From Pseudomonadota bacterium (GTDB lineage Bacteria > Pseudomonadota > Alphaproteobacteria > Rhizobiales > Beijerinckiaceae), in contig JAFAEL010000268.1 in assembly GCA_023423995.1 (NCBI GenBank), positions 1 through 17,597 of the forward strand: DNA of 17,597 bases. The letters are read 5' to 3'. The notes under the pieces were generated by a model. It had not been told where the DNA came from, did no database searches, and was given only the letters and a program-made list of their open reading frames with translations. The position numbers were made by a program, and so were the translations under genes. Of this stretch, positions 1-7,727 are shown piece by piece (position 1 is the stretch's first letter; the number at the start of each line of letters is the position of its first letter).

Positions 1-234
1 CATGGGGAGAGAGTATTCGGGCGTGCCGTGTAAGCAGTGCGCTGGCACACGGCCGGGTGTTGCTTGCCGAAGCTTTTCCGCCCAAGCCCCGGGCAGTGCC
101 GCTTATGACCGCCTTTGGAAGCACGGCCCGGCCCGGGCGCGGGAACGTAGCGCAGTTTAGAGTCTTTATGAGCTGTGGCGGTCGCAGGGCCGCTTCTCCC
201 GACGTCGCCGCGTGCCGCACACAGGAGCTCAGCT
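1..234. other. Upstream region of the molybdo-flavoenzyme operon, no gene recognised
   Basis: No convincing gene is seen. A short frame open from the ATG at 2 to about 160 encodes an unrecognised peptide without a visible ribosome binding site and is probably chance. A 7-bp inverted repeat (GCCGTGT at 25-31, ACACGGC at 47-53) could form a hairpin but has no T run. No clear sigma70 promoter could be picked out, although the operon promoter probably lies here. Confidence 0.4.
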
Positions 235-237
235 TTG
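223..237 (+). promoter_or_regulatory. Ribosome binding site deciding the TTG start of the 2Fe-2S subunit
   Basis: AGGAG at 223-227 lies 7 nt before an in-frame TTG at 235-237. The only longer in-frame alternative, GTG at 175, has no Shine-Dalgarno sequence and would add a leader not typical of the family. This favours TTG initiation at 235. Confidence 0.6.
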
Positions 238-747
238 GCAACGACAGAGGACGGCTCGCCCGGCAGGGCGGGCATCCCGATCAGCCTCACCGTCAATGGT
301 GAGACGCACCAGCTGTCCATTCCGGCAACCACGATGCTCCTGGATCTCCTGCGGGAGCGCCTTCACCTCACGGGAACCAAGAAGGGCTGCGACCACGGCC
401 AGTGCGGCGCCTGCACGGTCATCCTCGACGGGCGGCGCGTGAATTCCTGCATGGTGCTCGCCGCCATGAAGGACGGCTCGAGCGTCACGACCATCGAGGG
501 CCTCGCCAAGGACGGGCGCCTCCACCCGATGCAGGAGGCCTTCGTCGAGCATGATGCCTTCCAGTGCGGCTACTGCACGCCCGGCCAGATCATGTCGGCG
601 GTCGCGCTTCTCGAAGAGGGCAGGGCGAAATCCAAGGAAGAGATCCGCGAATACATGAGCGGCAACATCTGCCGCTGCGGCGCCTACGTGAACATCGTGG
701 CCGCGATCGAGCAGGTGCTGGCGTCCGGCGGACGGAGCGCGGCATGA
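235..747 (+). CDS. paoA: Aldehyde/xanthine dehydrogenase-type 2Fe-2S subunit, PaoA (YagT)-like
   Basis: Electron-transfer subunit of a three-subunit molybdenum hydroxylase. It carries two [2Fe-2S] clusters that pass electrons from the Mo centre to FAD. With the TTG start the protein is 170 residues. A plant-ferredoxin-type domain carries Cys52, 57, 60 and 72 (motif GCDHGQCGAC). An alpha-helical domain carries Cys111 and Cys114 (CGYCTPGQ) and Cys146 and Cys148 (CRCGAY). Sequence runs such as GTKKGCDHGQCGACTV, MSGNICRCGAY and LHPMQ agree with remembered E. coli PaoA. Unlike PaoA (about 229 residues with a Tat leader) no twin-arginine signal is seen from either the TTG at 235 or the GTG at 175, so a cytoplasmic enzyme is inferred. 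The stop overlaps the next start as ATGA. The true substrate (aldehyde, xanthine or other) is not shown by this subunit. Confidence 0.88.
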   Translation: MATTEDGSPGRAGIPISLTVNGETHQLSIPATTMLLDLLRERLHLTGTKKGCDHGQCGACTVILDGRRVNSCMVLAAMKDGSSVTTIEGLAKDGRLHPMQEAFVEHDAFQCGYCTPGQIMSAVALLEEGRAKSKEEIREYMSGNICRCGAYVNIVAAIEQVLASGGRSAA

Positions 748-1764
748 ACGATTTCGGCTATCTCCGCCCGGAGACCCTCGACCAGGCCGTCATGGCGATC
801 GCGGCGGATCCGGCCGCGAAGTTCATCGCGGGCGGCACGAACCTCATCGACCTGATGAAATACAATGTCGAGCGCCCGGAGCGGGTGATCGACATCACGC
901 GGCTTCCCCTGCGCGAGATCACGGAAACGGAGAGCGGCGGATTGCTGATCGGGGCGCTCGTGCCGAACAGCGATCTCGCCTACGACGAGCGCATCCAGAG
1001 CCGCTACCCCCTGCTCGCCAGCGCCATCCTGGCCGGGGCGTCGCCGCAGCTGCGGAATTTCCGCGACGACCGGGGGAAACCTGCTCCAGCGGACGCGCTG
1101 CTACTACTTCTACGACCCCGGCACGCCCTGCAACAAGCGCGAGCCCGGGACGGGATGCCCGGCGATCGAGGGGCACAACCGCATCCACGCGATCCTCGGG
1201 ACGAGCGAGCACTGCATCGCCACCCATCCGTCCGACATGTGCGTCGGCCTCGCGGCCCTCGAAGCCACCATCCACGTCCAGGGGCAGAACGGCCGGCGTG
1301 CGATCCCGATCGCCGAGTTCCACCGCCTGCCCGGCGATCAGCCGCAGATCGACACCACCCTTCGCCATGACGAGATCATCACGGCGGTCGAACTTCCCCC
1401 GCCATCGGGGTTCGGCTCGCACTACACCTACCTGAAGCTACGCGACCGGCTCTCCTATGCCTTCGCGCTGGTCTCGGTCGCCGCGGCGCTCGAGATCGAG
1501 GGCGGGAAAGTCGCCAAGGCGCGCCTCGCCCTCGGAGGGGTGGCGCACAAGCCGTGGCGCGACACCGCAGCGGAGGCGCTGCTCGTCGGCAACGCGCCGG
1601 ACCGGGACAGCTTCGCGGCCGCGGCCGACCAGATCCTGAAGGACGCGACGGGCTATACGCACAACGCCTTCAAGATCGAACTCGCGCGGCGCGCGATCCT
1701 GCGCGCGCTTTCGCAAGCCGCGTCCGGCACGCCGCAATCCCAGACCGACAAGCGCATCCGATAG
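744..1764 (+). pseudogene. paoB: PaoB (YagS)-like FAD / [4Fe-4S] subunit, frameshifted
   Basis: FAD-binding subunit (CO dehydrogenase flavoprotein family) that takes electrons from the 2Fe-2S subunit. The frame from ATG 744 is good through LAGASPQLRNF (codon 106, at 1059-1061). The rest of the protein (ATTGGNLLQRTRC onward to the stop at 1762-1764) is one frame over. Removing a single C at 1061 or 1062 restores a continuous protein of about 339 residues, close to the roughly 318 of E. coli PaoB. FAD-binding residues AGGTN lie near 29-33. Four cysteines (119, 129, 138, 157 in the corrected protein) match the spacing of PaoB, where they hold an extra [4Fe-4S] cluster. Both halves are otherwise intact with no further stops, so this may be a recent mutation or a sequencing error rather than an old pseudogene. 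It overlaps the upstream gene by 4 nt. Confidence 0.85.
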
Positions 1765-1772
1765 GCCGAGCC

Positions 1773-4007
1773 ATGCCGAGCACCGAAACCCATGTCGGTC
1801 GCGCGACGAGCCGCGTCGACGGTCCCGCCAAGGTCACCGGCGCAGCCAGGTACAGCGCCGAATACCCCGCCCCGGACCTCGCCTACGGCATCGTCGTGTC
1901 GAGCACGATCGCCCGCGGGAAGATCACGTCCATCGATACCTCGGCGGCGCTGGCCGTGCCGGGCGTGCTCCAGGTCTTCACGCACGAGAACCGGCGGCGG
2001 ACCGCCTGGCTCGACTACAACTACCAGGACGAGGTGGCGCCGCCCGGCTCGCCGTTCCGGCCGCTGCACGGGCCCGAGATCGTCTATAGCGGCCAGCCGG
2101 TCGCGCTGGTGGTCGCCGAGACCTTCGAGGCCGCCGGCCACGCCGCCTCGCTCGTGAAGGTCGAGTACGAGGCCGCGGAGCACGTGACGGACCTCGAGGT
2201 GAAGCGCCACGAGGCCTATGTGCCGAAGAAGAAGCGCTCCGGCGTGAAGCCGCCGCCATCGCCGCGTGGCGATGCCGCCTCGGCCTTCGGGGCGGCGGCG
2301 ATCCACGTCGACGAGGAATACACCCACGCCATCGAGCATCATAACCCGATGGAGCCGCACGCCTCGACCGTGGTCTGGGAGGGCGGCGGCAAGCTCACGG
2401 TCTACGACAAGGTCCAGGGGCCGCAGAACAGCCAGAAATACATCACGAGCGTGTTCGGCCTCGGCGCGGACGACGTGAAGGTCGTCAACGCCTATGTCGG
2501 CGGCGCCTTCGGAGCCGGGCTTCGGCCGCAATACCAGCTGTTCCTGGCCGTGATGGCGGCGCTGGAGCTCGAGCGCTCGGTCCGGGTGGTGCTCACCCGC
2601 GACCAGATGTTCACCTTCACACACCGCCCGCACGCCCTGCAGACGGTCCGGCTCGGCGCCGACGAGCAGGGCAAGCTCATGTCCGTCCGGCACGACGTCG
2701 TGCAGTCGACATCGCATTTCGAGGACTACCAGGAGAACATCGTCAACTGGTCGGGCCTGATGTACCACTGCGACAATGTCGAGCTGACGCACAAGCTTGC
2801 GCAGATCGACACCTATACGCCCGGAGACATGCGGGCGCCCGGCGCGACGACCGGCGTCTTCGCGCTCGAGATCGCGATGGACGAGCTCGCCGAGCGGGCC
2901 GGGATCGACCCGATCGAGCTGCGGCTCCGCAACTACGCGGAGAAGGACCAGGACGAGAACAAGAACTTCACGTCCAAGGAGCTGCGCGAGTGCTACCGCC
3001 AGGGCGCCGAGCGCTTCGGCTGGGCCAGGCGCAGCGCGGCGCCGCGATCCATGAAGGACGGCCGCGAACTCGTCGGCTGGGGCATGGCGACCGGCTGCTG
3101 GGAGGCGTATTTCCAGAAGACCACGGCGCGGGCCACCCTGCAGGCCGACGGCCGTCTAGAGGTCGCGACCGCGACGAGCGACATCGGCACCGGCACCTAC
3201 ACGATCCTGGCCCAGCTCGGCGCGGACGCGCTGGGCGTCCCGCTGGAGAAGGTCGACGTCCGGATCGGCGACTCGACGCTGCCCTATTCGCCGGTCCAGG
3301 GCGGTTCATGGACGGCAGCCTCCGCCGGCACGGCGGTGCAGCTCGCCTGCAAGGCGGTCGGCGAGAAGCTCCTCGGCTTCGCCCGCGCGATGGACAACTC
3401 GCCGCTCGCCAACGCCTCGCCGGAGCACGTGACGTTCAGGGACGGGCGGATCGAGCTGCAATCCGATCCCGCGCGCTTCGTCACCTTCGCCGATGCCATG
3501 CGGGCAGGCGGAGTCGAGAGGGTCGAGGCCGAGGAGACCGCCTCGCCCGATCTCCTCACCAGTATGCGTTATTCGATGTACACGCACTCGGCGGTCTTCG
3601 CCGAGGTGAAGGTCGACGAGGAACTCGGCATCATCCGCATCACCCGGATCGTGAATGCGGTCGCGGCCGGCAAGATCCTCAACCCGAAGACCGCGCGAAG
3701 CCAGATCCTCGGCGGGATCGTCATGGGAATGGGCATGGCGGTCGCCGAGGAATCCATGCTGGACCACAATCTCGGGCGGTTCATGAACCACAACCTGGCC
3801 GAGTACCACGTGCCCGTGAATGCCGACATCCACGACATCGACGTGATCTTCGTCGACGAGCACGACGACAAGGCGAGCCCGATCGGCGTGAAGGGCCTCG
3901 GCGAGATCGGCATCGTCGGGACGGCCGCCGCCATCGCGAACGCGATCTACCACGCGACCGGCAAGCGCATCCGCGAGCTTCCGATCACGCCGGACAAGCT
4001 GCTGTAA
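1773..4007 (+). CDS. paoC: Molybdenum cofactor-binding subunit of aldehyde oxidoreductase, PaoC (YagR)-like
   Basis: Catalytic subunit of the xanthine oxidase family, hydroxylating an aldehyde or N-heterocycle at a Mo centre. It has 744 residues; E. coli PaoC has about 732. An aldehyde oxidase hammerhead domain covers about 10-145 and the Mo-binding domains about 170-730. Visible landmarks are MEPHAS near 193, AYVGGAFGAG at 240-249 (cofactor loop), MRAPG with Arg354, DIGTGTYTILAQ, NPKTARSQ, and the conserved catalytic Glu711 in KGLGEIGIVG. The C-terminal part, ending PITPDKLL, is strongly PaoC-like, so a molybdopterin cytosine dinucleotide cofactor is inferred. ATG 1773 lies 8 nt after the paoB stop. 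A longer open frame upstream is only read-through of paoB in another frame. No XdhC/PaoD-type maturation chaperone follows in this window. Confidence 0.9.
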   Translation: MPSTETHVGRATSRVDGPAKVTGAARYSAEYPAPDLAYGIVVSSTIARGKITSIDTSAALAVPGVLQVFTHENRRRTAWLDYNYQDEVAPPGSPFRPLHGPEIVYSGQPVALVVAETFEAAGHAASLVKVEYEAAEHVTDLEVKRHEAYVPKKKRSGVKPPPSPRGDAASAFGAAAIHVDEEYTHAIEHHNPMEPHASTVVWEGGGKLTVYDKVQGPQNSQKYITSVFGLGADDVKVVNAYVGGAFGAGLRPQYQLFLAVMAALELERSVRVVLTRDQMFTFTHRPHALQTVRLGADEQGKLMSVRHDVVQSTSHFEDYQENIVNWSGLMYHCDNVELTHKLAQIDTYTPGDMRAPGATTGVFALEIAMDELAERAGIDPIELRLRNYAEKDQDENKNFTSKELRECYRQGAERFGWARRSAAPRSMKDGRELVGWGMATGCWEAYFQKTTARATLQADGRLEVATATSDIGTGTYTILAQLGADALGVPLEKVDVRIGDSTLPYSPVQGGSWTAASAGTAVQLACKAVGEKLLGFARAMDNSPLANASPEHVTFRDGRIELQSDPARFVTFADAMRAGGVERVEAEETASPDLLTSMRYSMYTHSAVFAEVKVDEELGIIRITRIVNAVAAGKILNPKTARSQILGGIVMGMGMAVAEESMLDHNLGRFMNHNLAEYHVPVNADIHDIDVIFVDEHDDKASPIGVKGLGEIGIVGTAAAIANAIYHATGKRIRELPITPDKLL

Positions 4008-4083
4008 GCCCGACCCTCAAGCTTGGCCGTGGAACGCGGGCCCGCGCCGCTCGTTTCCACACGGGGCGAACGAGGCATCCGTG

Positions 4084-4320
4084 ATGGGCGACCAGAACTC
4101 CGCGTCATCGAAGGACTGGCGCAAGCAGCTTACACCGGAGGAGGAGGCTGCCATCCGGCAGTCGGGGCAGTCCCTATCCGACCTTGCCGCCGCCTCCGCG
4201 CCCGGAGACCGCAAGCCGGGCGAGGATCTTCGCGAGCGGCAGGAGAAGCTCGTGGACGAGGCCGTCGAGGAAACCTTTCCGGCGAGCGATCCGATCGCAC
4301 CGAAGCGCATCACGAAATAG
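4084..4320 (+). CDS. Small acidic hypothetical protein ending in a VEETFPASDPIAP motif
   Basis: A 78-residue hydrophilic protein, rich in Glu, Asp and Lys, with no signal peptide or membrane segment. The C-terminal run LVDEAVEETFPASDPIAP resembles a motif I associate with short uncharacterised proteins of alphaproteobacteria; no function is known to me. GAGG at 4072-4075 is 8 nt from ATG 4084, which is preferred over the immediately preceding GTG at 4081 (spacing 5). It lies 76 nt after paoC on the same strand and could be cotranscribed, but nothing ties it to the enzyme functionally. Confidence 0.65.
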   Translation: MGDQNSASSKDWRKQLTPEEEAAIRQSGQSLSDLAAASAPGDRKPGEDLRERQEKLVDEAVEETFPASDPIAPKRITK

Positions 4321-4412
4321 GGCTGAAACCCATCTCTCTTCAGCTTTGCCGAGGCTGAGTCGCAGCGGCCGGGCCCGGCCTGATGCTGCGGCCAAAAGCG
4401 TGGAGGGAAGGG

Positions 4413-5033
4413 ATGATCACGGTCTATGGCGCGCCGCCGACGCGCGCGCTCCGCGTCGTGTGGATGCTGGAGGAGATGGGGCTGCCCTACGACCTCCGCC
4501 CGATCGACTTTTCCAGGCGACTCCAGGATGCCGAGTTCATGGCGGCGAGCCCCACCGGCGCCCTGCCGGCCATCTGCGACGGCGATGCGCGGCTGATGGA
4601 ATCCTGCGCGATCCTCGACTATCTCGGCGCGAAATACGGCCCGACGCCGCTCGCGCCCCGCTTCGGCGACCCGAACTACCCGGCCTACATCTCCTTCCTG
4701 CATTTCGGCGAGGCCTCGCTCGCCGCGCCCCTGAACGTCACCGTCGGGTCGCGCTTCTTCGGACCGGAGGAGGAGAGGGACAATTTCGGTGCGCGGCTCG
4801 CGGTGGACATGGCGGTCGCCAAGTCCGCCGCGCTTCTCGGGTCGCTCGGCCGCGGGCCCTTCCTCGCCGGCGACTTCACGGCCGCGGACATCTCCTGCGG
4901 CTGGGCGCTCGGCCTCGGCCATTGGCTCGGCTTCCACGACCGCCTCGCCGCGCCGCTCCAGGATTACGTGGCGCGGCTGGCGGAGCGCCCCGCCTACCGG
5001 CGGGCGATGAGCAGGGCCCAGCCGATCGAGTGA
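4413..5033 (+). CDS. Glutathione S-transferase family protein
   Basis: A predicted cytosolic GST of 206 residues conjugating glutathione to electrophiles, or performing a related thiol-transfer reaction. The N-terminal thioredoxin-fold domain (about 1-78) starts MITVYGAPPTRALRV. It has the SPTGALPAI turn with the cis-Pro (46-54) and the glutathione-contacting Glu63-Ser64 pair (LMESCAILDYLGAKYG). The helical C-terminal domain (about 88-200) contains the N-capping box FTAADIS near 155-161. ATG 4413 is chosen because GGAGGG at 4402-4407 lies 5 nt upstream; a longer frame from 4383 adds ten residues that do not belong to the fold. It is convergent with serA, 22 nt away. Class and substrate cannot be assigned. 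Confidence 0.88.
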   Translation: MITVYGAPPTRALRVVWMLEEMGLPYDLRPIDFSRRLQDAEFMAASPTGALPAICDGDARLMESCAILDYLGAKYGPTPLAPRFGDPNYPAYISFLHFGEASLAAPLNVTVGSRFFGPEEERDNFGARLAVDMAVAKSAALLGSLGRGPFLAGDFTAADISCGWALGLGHWLGFHDRLAAPLQDYVARLAERPAYRRAMSRAQPIE

Positions 5034-5035
5034 CC

Positions 5036-5051
5036 GGCCCGCGACGCGGCC
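5036..5051. terminator. Possible small hairpin between convergent GST and serA genes
   Basis: GGCC(C)GCG, a single A, and CGCGGCC could form a 7-bp GC-only stem with one bulged C in the 22-nt convergent gap. There is no T run on either strand, so terminator function is a guess from position. Confidence 0.2.
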
Positions 5052-5055
5052 TGCC

Positions 5056-6309
5056 TCAGCGGCGCTCGTAGAGGAGGCGGGCCCGGATCGTGCCCTCGAT
5101 GGCCCGCATCTCGGCCAGGATCTCGGTCGCCTGCGCGTAGTCCGTGTCGTCGGTCTCGACGACGACGTAACCGACCTCGCCATCCGTCTGGTAGTACTGC
5201 GCGGCGATGTTGATGCCGCGCTTCGCGAAGACGTCGTTCAGCCGTCCGAGCATGCCGGGCAGGTTGCGCTGCACCTGCATGAACCGCGTGCCGATCGGCC
5301 GCGGCGGCAGCTGCACCTGCGGGAAGTTCACGGCCCCGATCGTCGAGCCGATATCGGAATAGTCGACGAGCTTGCGCGCCACCTCGGAGCCGATCCGCTC
5401 CTGCGCCTCCTCGGTCGAGCCGCCGATATGCGGGGTGAGGATGACGTTCTCGAGGCCCTGGAGCGGGGTCACGAACGGGTCGTTGTTGGAGGCCGGCTCG
5501 ACCGGGAAGACGTCGATCGCGGCGCCGCGGAGATGCCCGTCCTTCAGGGCGGCCGCGAGTGCGTCGAGATCGACGACCGTGCCGCGGGAATTGTTGATGA
5601 GGTAGGCGCCCTTCTTCATGGCGCGGATCTCGGCCGCGCCGATCATGCCGTGCGTGCCGGGTGTCTCGGGCACGTGCAGCGAGACGACGTCGCTCGCCGC
5701 GAGGAGCTCCTCGAGGCTCCCGACGGGCTCGGTGTTGCCGTGCCGGAGCTTGTCGGTCGTATCGAAATAGATGACCCGCATCCCCATCCCCTCGGCGAGG
5801 TTGGAGAGCTGCGAGCCGATATTGCCGTAGCCGACGATGCCGAGCGTCTTGCCCCGCACCTCGACGGAATTCGTGGCCGACTTGTCCCAGCGGCCCTCAT
5901 GGGCGGCGCGCGAGCGCGGGGCGATGCGGCGGAACAGCATGACGATCTCGCCGATCACGAGCTCGGCGACGCTGCGCGTGTTGGAGAAGGGCGCGTTGAA
6001 GACCGGAATGCCGCGCCGCGTCGCGGCGGGAAGGTCGACCTGGTTGGTGCCGACCGAGAAGCAGCCGACCGCGATCAGGCGCGGGGCGGCGGCGAAGATC
6101 TCCTCCGTCAGCTGCGTCCGCGAGCGGATGCCCAGGATATGGACCCGCGCGAGCTGCTCCTTGAGCGCGGCCGGATCGAGCGCCCGGCTCGTCCGGACCA
6201 CGTTCGTGTAGCCGGCGGCCTGCATCGTATCGAGCGCGGAATCGTTCACGCCCTCCAGCAGGAGCACGTGGATTCGGTCCTTCGGCAGGGACAGGCGTTC
6301 GGTGGTCAT
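5056..6309 (-). CDS. serA: D-3-phosphoglycerate dehydrogenase (SerA), ACT-domain type
   Basis: Catalyses NAD-dependent oxidation of 3-phosphoglycerate to 3-phosphohydroxypyruvate, the first step of phosphorylated serine synthesis, in the cytoplasm. It has 417 residues, like the compact E. coli-type enzyme (about 410) and unlike the longer forms with an extra intervening domain. The NAD motif GYGNIG lies at 160-165 with Asp183 after the second strand. Catalytic Arg242 (NNSRGTVVD), Glu271 (FPVEPA) and His294 (LTPHIGGST) are all present. A C-terminal ACT domain (about 340-417) contains PGMLGRLNDVFAKRGINIAAQY and is the usual serine-binding feedback site. ATG at 6309 (- strand) fits the family start, though no strong Shine-Dalgarno sequence is visible. 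It is monocistronic here: divergent from the MFS gene and convergent with the GST gene. Confidence 0.95.
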   Translation of the reverse strand: MTTERLSLPKDRIHVLLLEGVNDSALDTMQAAGYTNVVRTSRALDPAALKEQLARVHILGIRSRTQLTEEIFAAAPRLIAVGCFSVGTNQVDLPAATRRGIPVFNAPFSNTRSVAELVIGEIVMLFRRIAPRSRAAHEGRWDKSATNSVEVRGKTLGIVGYGNIGSQLSNLAEGMGMRVIYFDTTDKLRHGNTEPVGSLEELLAASDVVSLHVPETPGTHGMIGAAEIRAMKKGAYLINNSRGTVVDLDALAAALKDGHLRGAAIDVFPVEPASNNDPFVTPLQGLENVILTPHIGGSTEEAQERIGSEVARKLVDYSDIGSTIGAVNFPQVQLPPRPIGTRFMQVQRNLPGMLGRLNDVFAKRGINIAAQYYQTDGEVGYVVVETDDTDYAQATEILAEMRAIEGTIRARLLYERR

Positions 6310-6495
6310 GCGATGGGCTCTGGAAGGGGTCGCGGCTTAGACCCTGGGAGAACGTCCGTCCAGCCTTGCCGATGCAGGACAGCCCGCCATCCGGCTCCGT
6401 TGTCGCGACCCGCACGTTCCGCAGAAAACGGAATGCGCCGGCGCCGGTCCCATGCTGAAGCGAGACGGGCGCCTCTCGCCTCGGGTTCTCCTCGC

Positions 6496-7725
6496 GTGCC
6501 AAGCCAAACCTCATTGAAGCTTTCGCCTGCGTTCCGGCGCCTGGCCTGGTCGAACCTCGCCGCCCAGTCGGCCGAGCAGATCGCGCTCGCGGCATCCCCG
6601 ATCATCGCCGTCCTGGCCTTCGGGGCGGACGAGGGCAGGGCGGGCCTGCTGCAGGTCGCGCAGACGCTGCCCTTCGTTCTCTTCGCGATCCCGATCGGGC
6701 TGCTGGCCGACCGGATGTCGCGCCCCTGGCTGATGGCCGGTTCGGAGGCGCTCAGGGTCGTGTCGCTGCTCTGCATCGTCGCGCTCCTCGCGGGAGGATG
6801 GCTGAACCTGCCGCTGCTTGCGGTGCTCGGCTTCATCGGCGCCTGCGGGACGGTCGGGTACACGGTGGCGGCTCCGGCCGTCGTGCCCGCCCTCGTCCGC
6901 ACGGAACAGCTTCCGCTGGCAAACAGCCGCATCGAGCTCGCCCGCACCGTCGCCTTCACGGCGGGCCCGGCGATCGGGGGCGCGCTCGTCGGCTGGGCCG
7001 GCGCCTCGCCGGCCTTCATCTGCGCCGCCGCGCTCTCCGTCGCGGCCGTGATGCTGCTCGTCGGGATAAGCGAACCGGTGCGCCCGCCGGCCCCGCAGCG
7101 CCATCCGCTGCGGGATGTCGCCGAGGGCGCGAGATTCGTCTTCGCGCATCCGCTGCTTCGCCCGATCTTCGTCACGCAGATCGTCTTCAACATCGCCTTC
7201 TTCACGGTGCTCGCGGTCTTCGTGCCCTACGCCGTCCGGCACCTCGGCCTGTCGGCGACCGGAGTGGGGTTCACGCTCGCGGCCTATGGCTTCGGGATGA
7301 TCGCCGGCGCGCTGCTCTCGGCCCGCCTCGTGCACGGTATCCGGTTCGGAACGGTGCTCGGCCTCGGCCCCGTGACGGGCTTCGTGGCGTCGGCCGTGCT
7401 CGCCTCGACGATCTGGCTGCCGTCGCCGCTGGTTGCGGGGCTCGGCTGGTTCCTGCTCGGGATCGGCCCGATCCAGTGGACGATCTCGACGACGACGCTT
7501 CGGCAGCTCGTCACGCCGGCCGGGCTGCTCGGCCGGGTCTCGGCGATCAACATCACGAGCTACGGCGCGCGGCCCCTCGGGGCGGCGATCGGCACGGGCG
7601 TCGGCGCGATGGCCGGCGCAGAGGCGAGCCTCCTCGTCGCGGCCGGCCTCTTCCTCGCCCAGATGGTCATGGTGCTCGTGTCCCCGCTCGTTCGCCTGGA
7701 CGAGCGGCCCGCGATGGCGGCCTAG
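6496..7725 (+). CDS. MFS transporter, DHA3/EntS-like exporter
   Basis: Predicted inner-membrane major facilitator of 409 residues with about 12 hydrophobic segments. The N-terminal LSPAFRRLAWSNLAAQSAEQIALAASPI and the loop GLLADRMSRPWLM between segments 2 and 3 (an MFS motif A variant, GxLaDRxsRr) indicate the DHA3/EntS-like branch of drug or siderophore exporters. The start is uncertain: GTG 6496 begins just before the family core, while an in-frame ATG at 6433 would give 430 residues; neither has a clear Shine-Dalgarno sequence. Only 2 nt separate its stop from the convergent GntR gene, so there is no room for a dedicated terminator. The substrate is unknown, and no link to the neighbouring catabolic locus is evident. 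Confidence 0.85.
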   Translation: MPSQTSLKLSPAFRRLAWSNLAAQSAEQIALAASPIIAVLAFGADEGRAGLLQVAQTLPFVLFAIPIGLLADRMSRPWLMAGSEALRVVSLLCIVALLAGGWLNLPLLAVLGFIGACGTVGYTVAAPAVVPALVRTEQLPLANSRIELARTVAFTAGPAIGGALVGWAGASPAFICAAALSVAAVMLLVGISEPVRPPAPQRHPLRDVAEGARFVFAHPLLRPIFVTQIVFNIAFFTVLAVFVPYAVRHLGLSATGVGFTLAAYGFGMIAGALLSARLVHGIRFGTVLGLGPVTGFVASAVLASTIWLPSPLVAGLGWFLLGIGPIQWTISTTTLRQLVTPAGLLGRVSAINITSYGARPLGAAIGTGVGAMAGAEASLLVAAGLFLAQMVMVLVSPLVRLDERPAMAA

Positions 7726-7727
7726 CG

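Noticed and set aside
2..160. Short + strand open frame at the left edge
   Set aside because: No ribosome binding site, no recognised similarity, and a composition no different from chance.
1055..1080. Programmed ribosomal frameshift in paoB
   Set aside because: There is no slippery heptamer, stop codon or stimulatory structure in the expected place, and PaoB homologues are made from a single frame.
5428..6495. Long N-terminal extension of the MFS gene's open frame
   Set aside because: It is antisense to serA and has no membrane-protein character; the transporter fold begins at about 6500.
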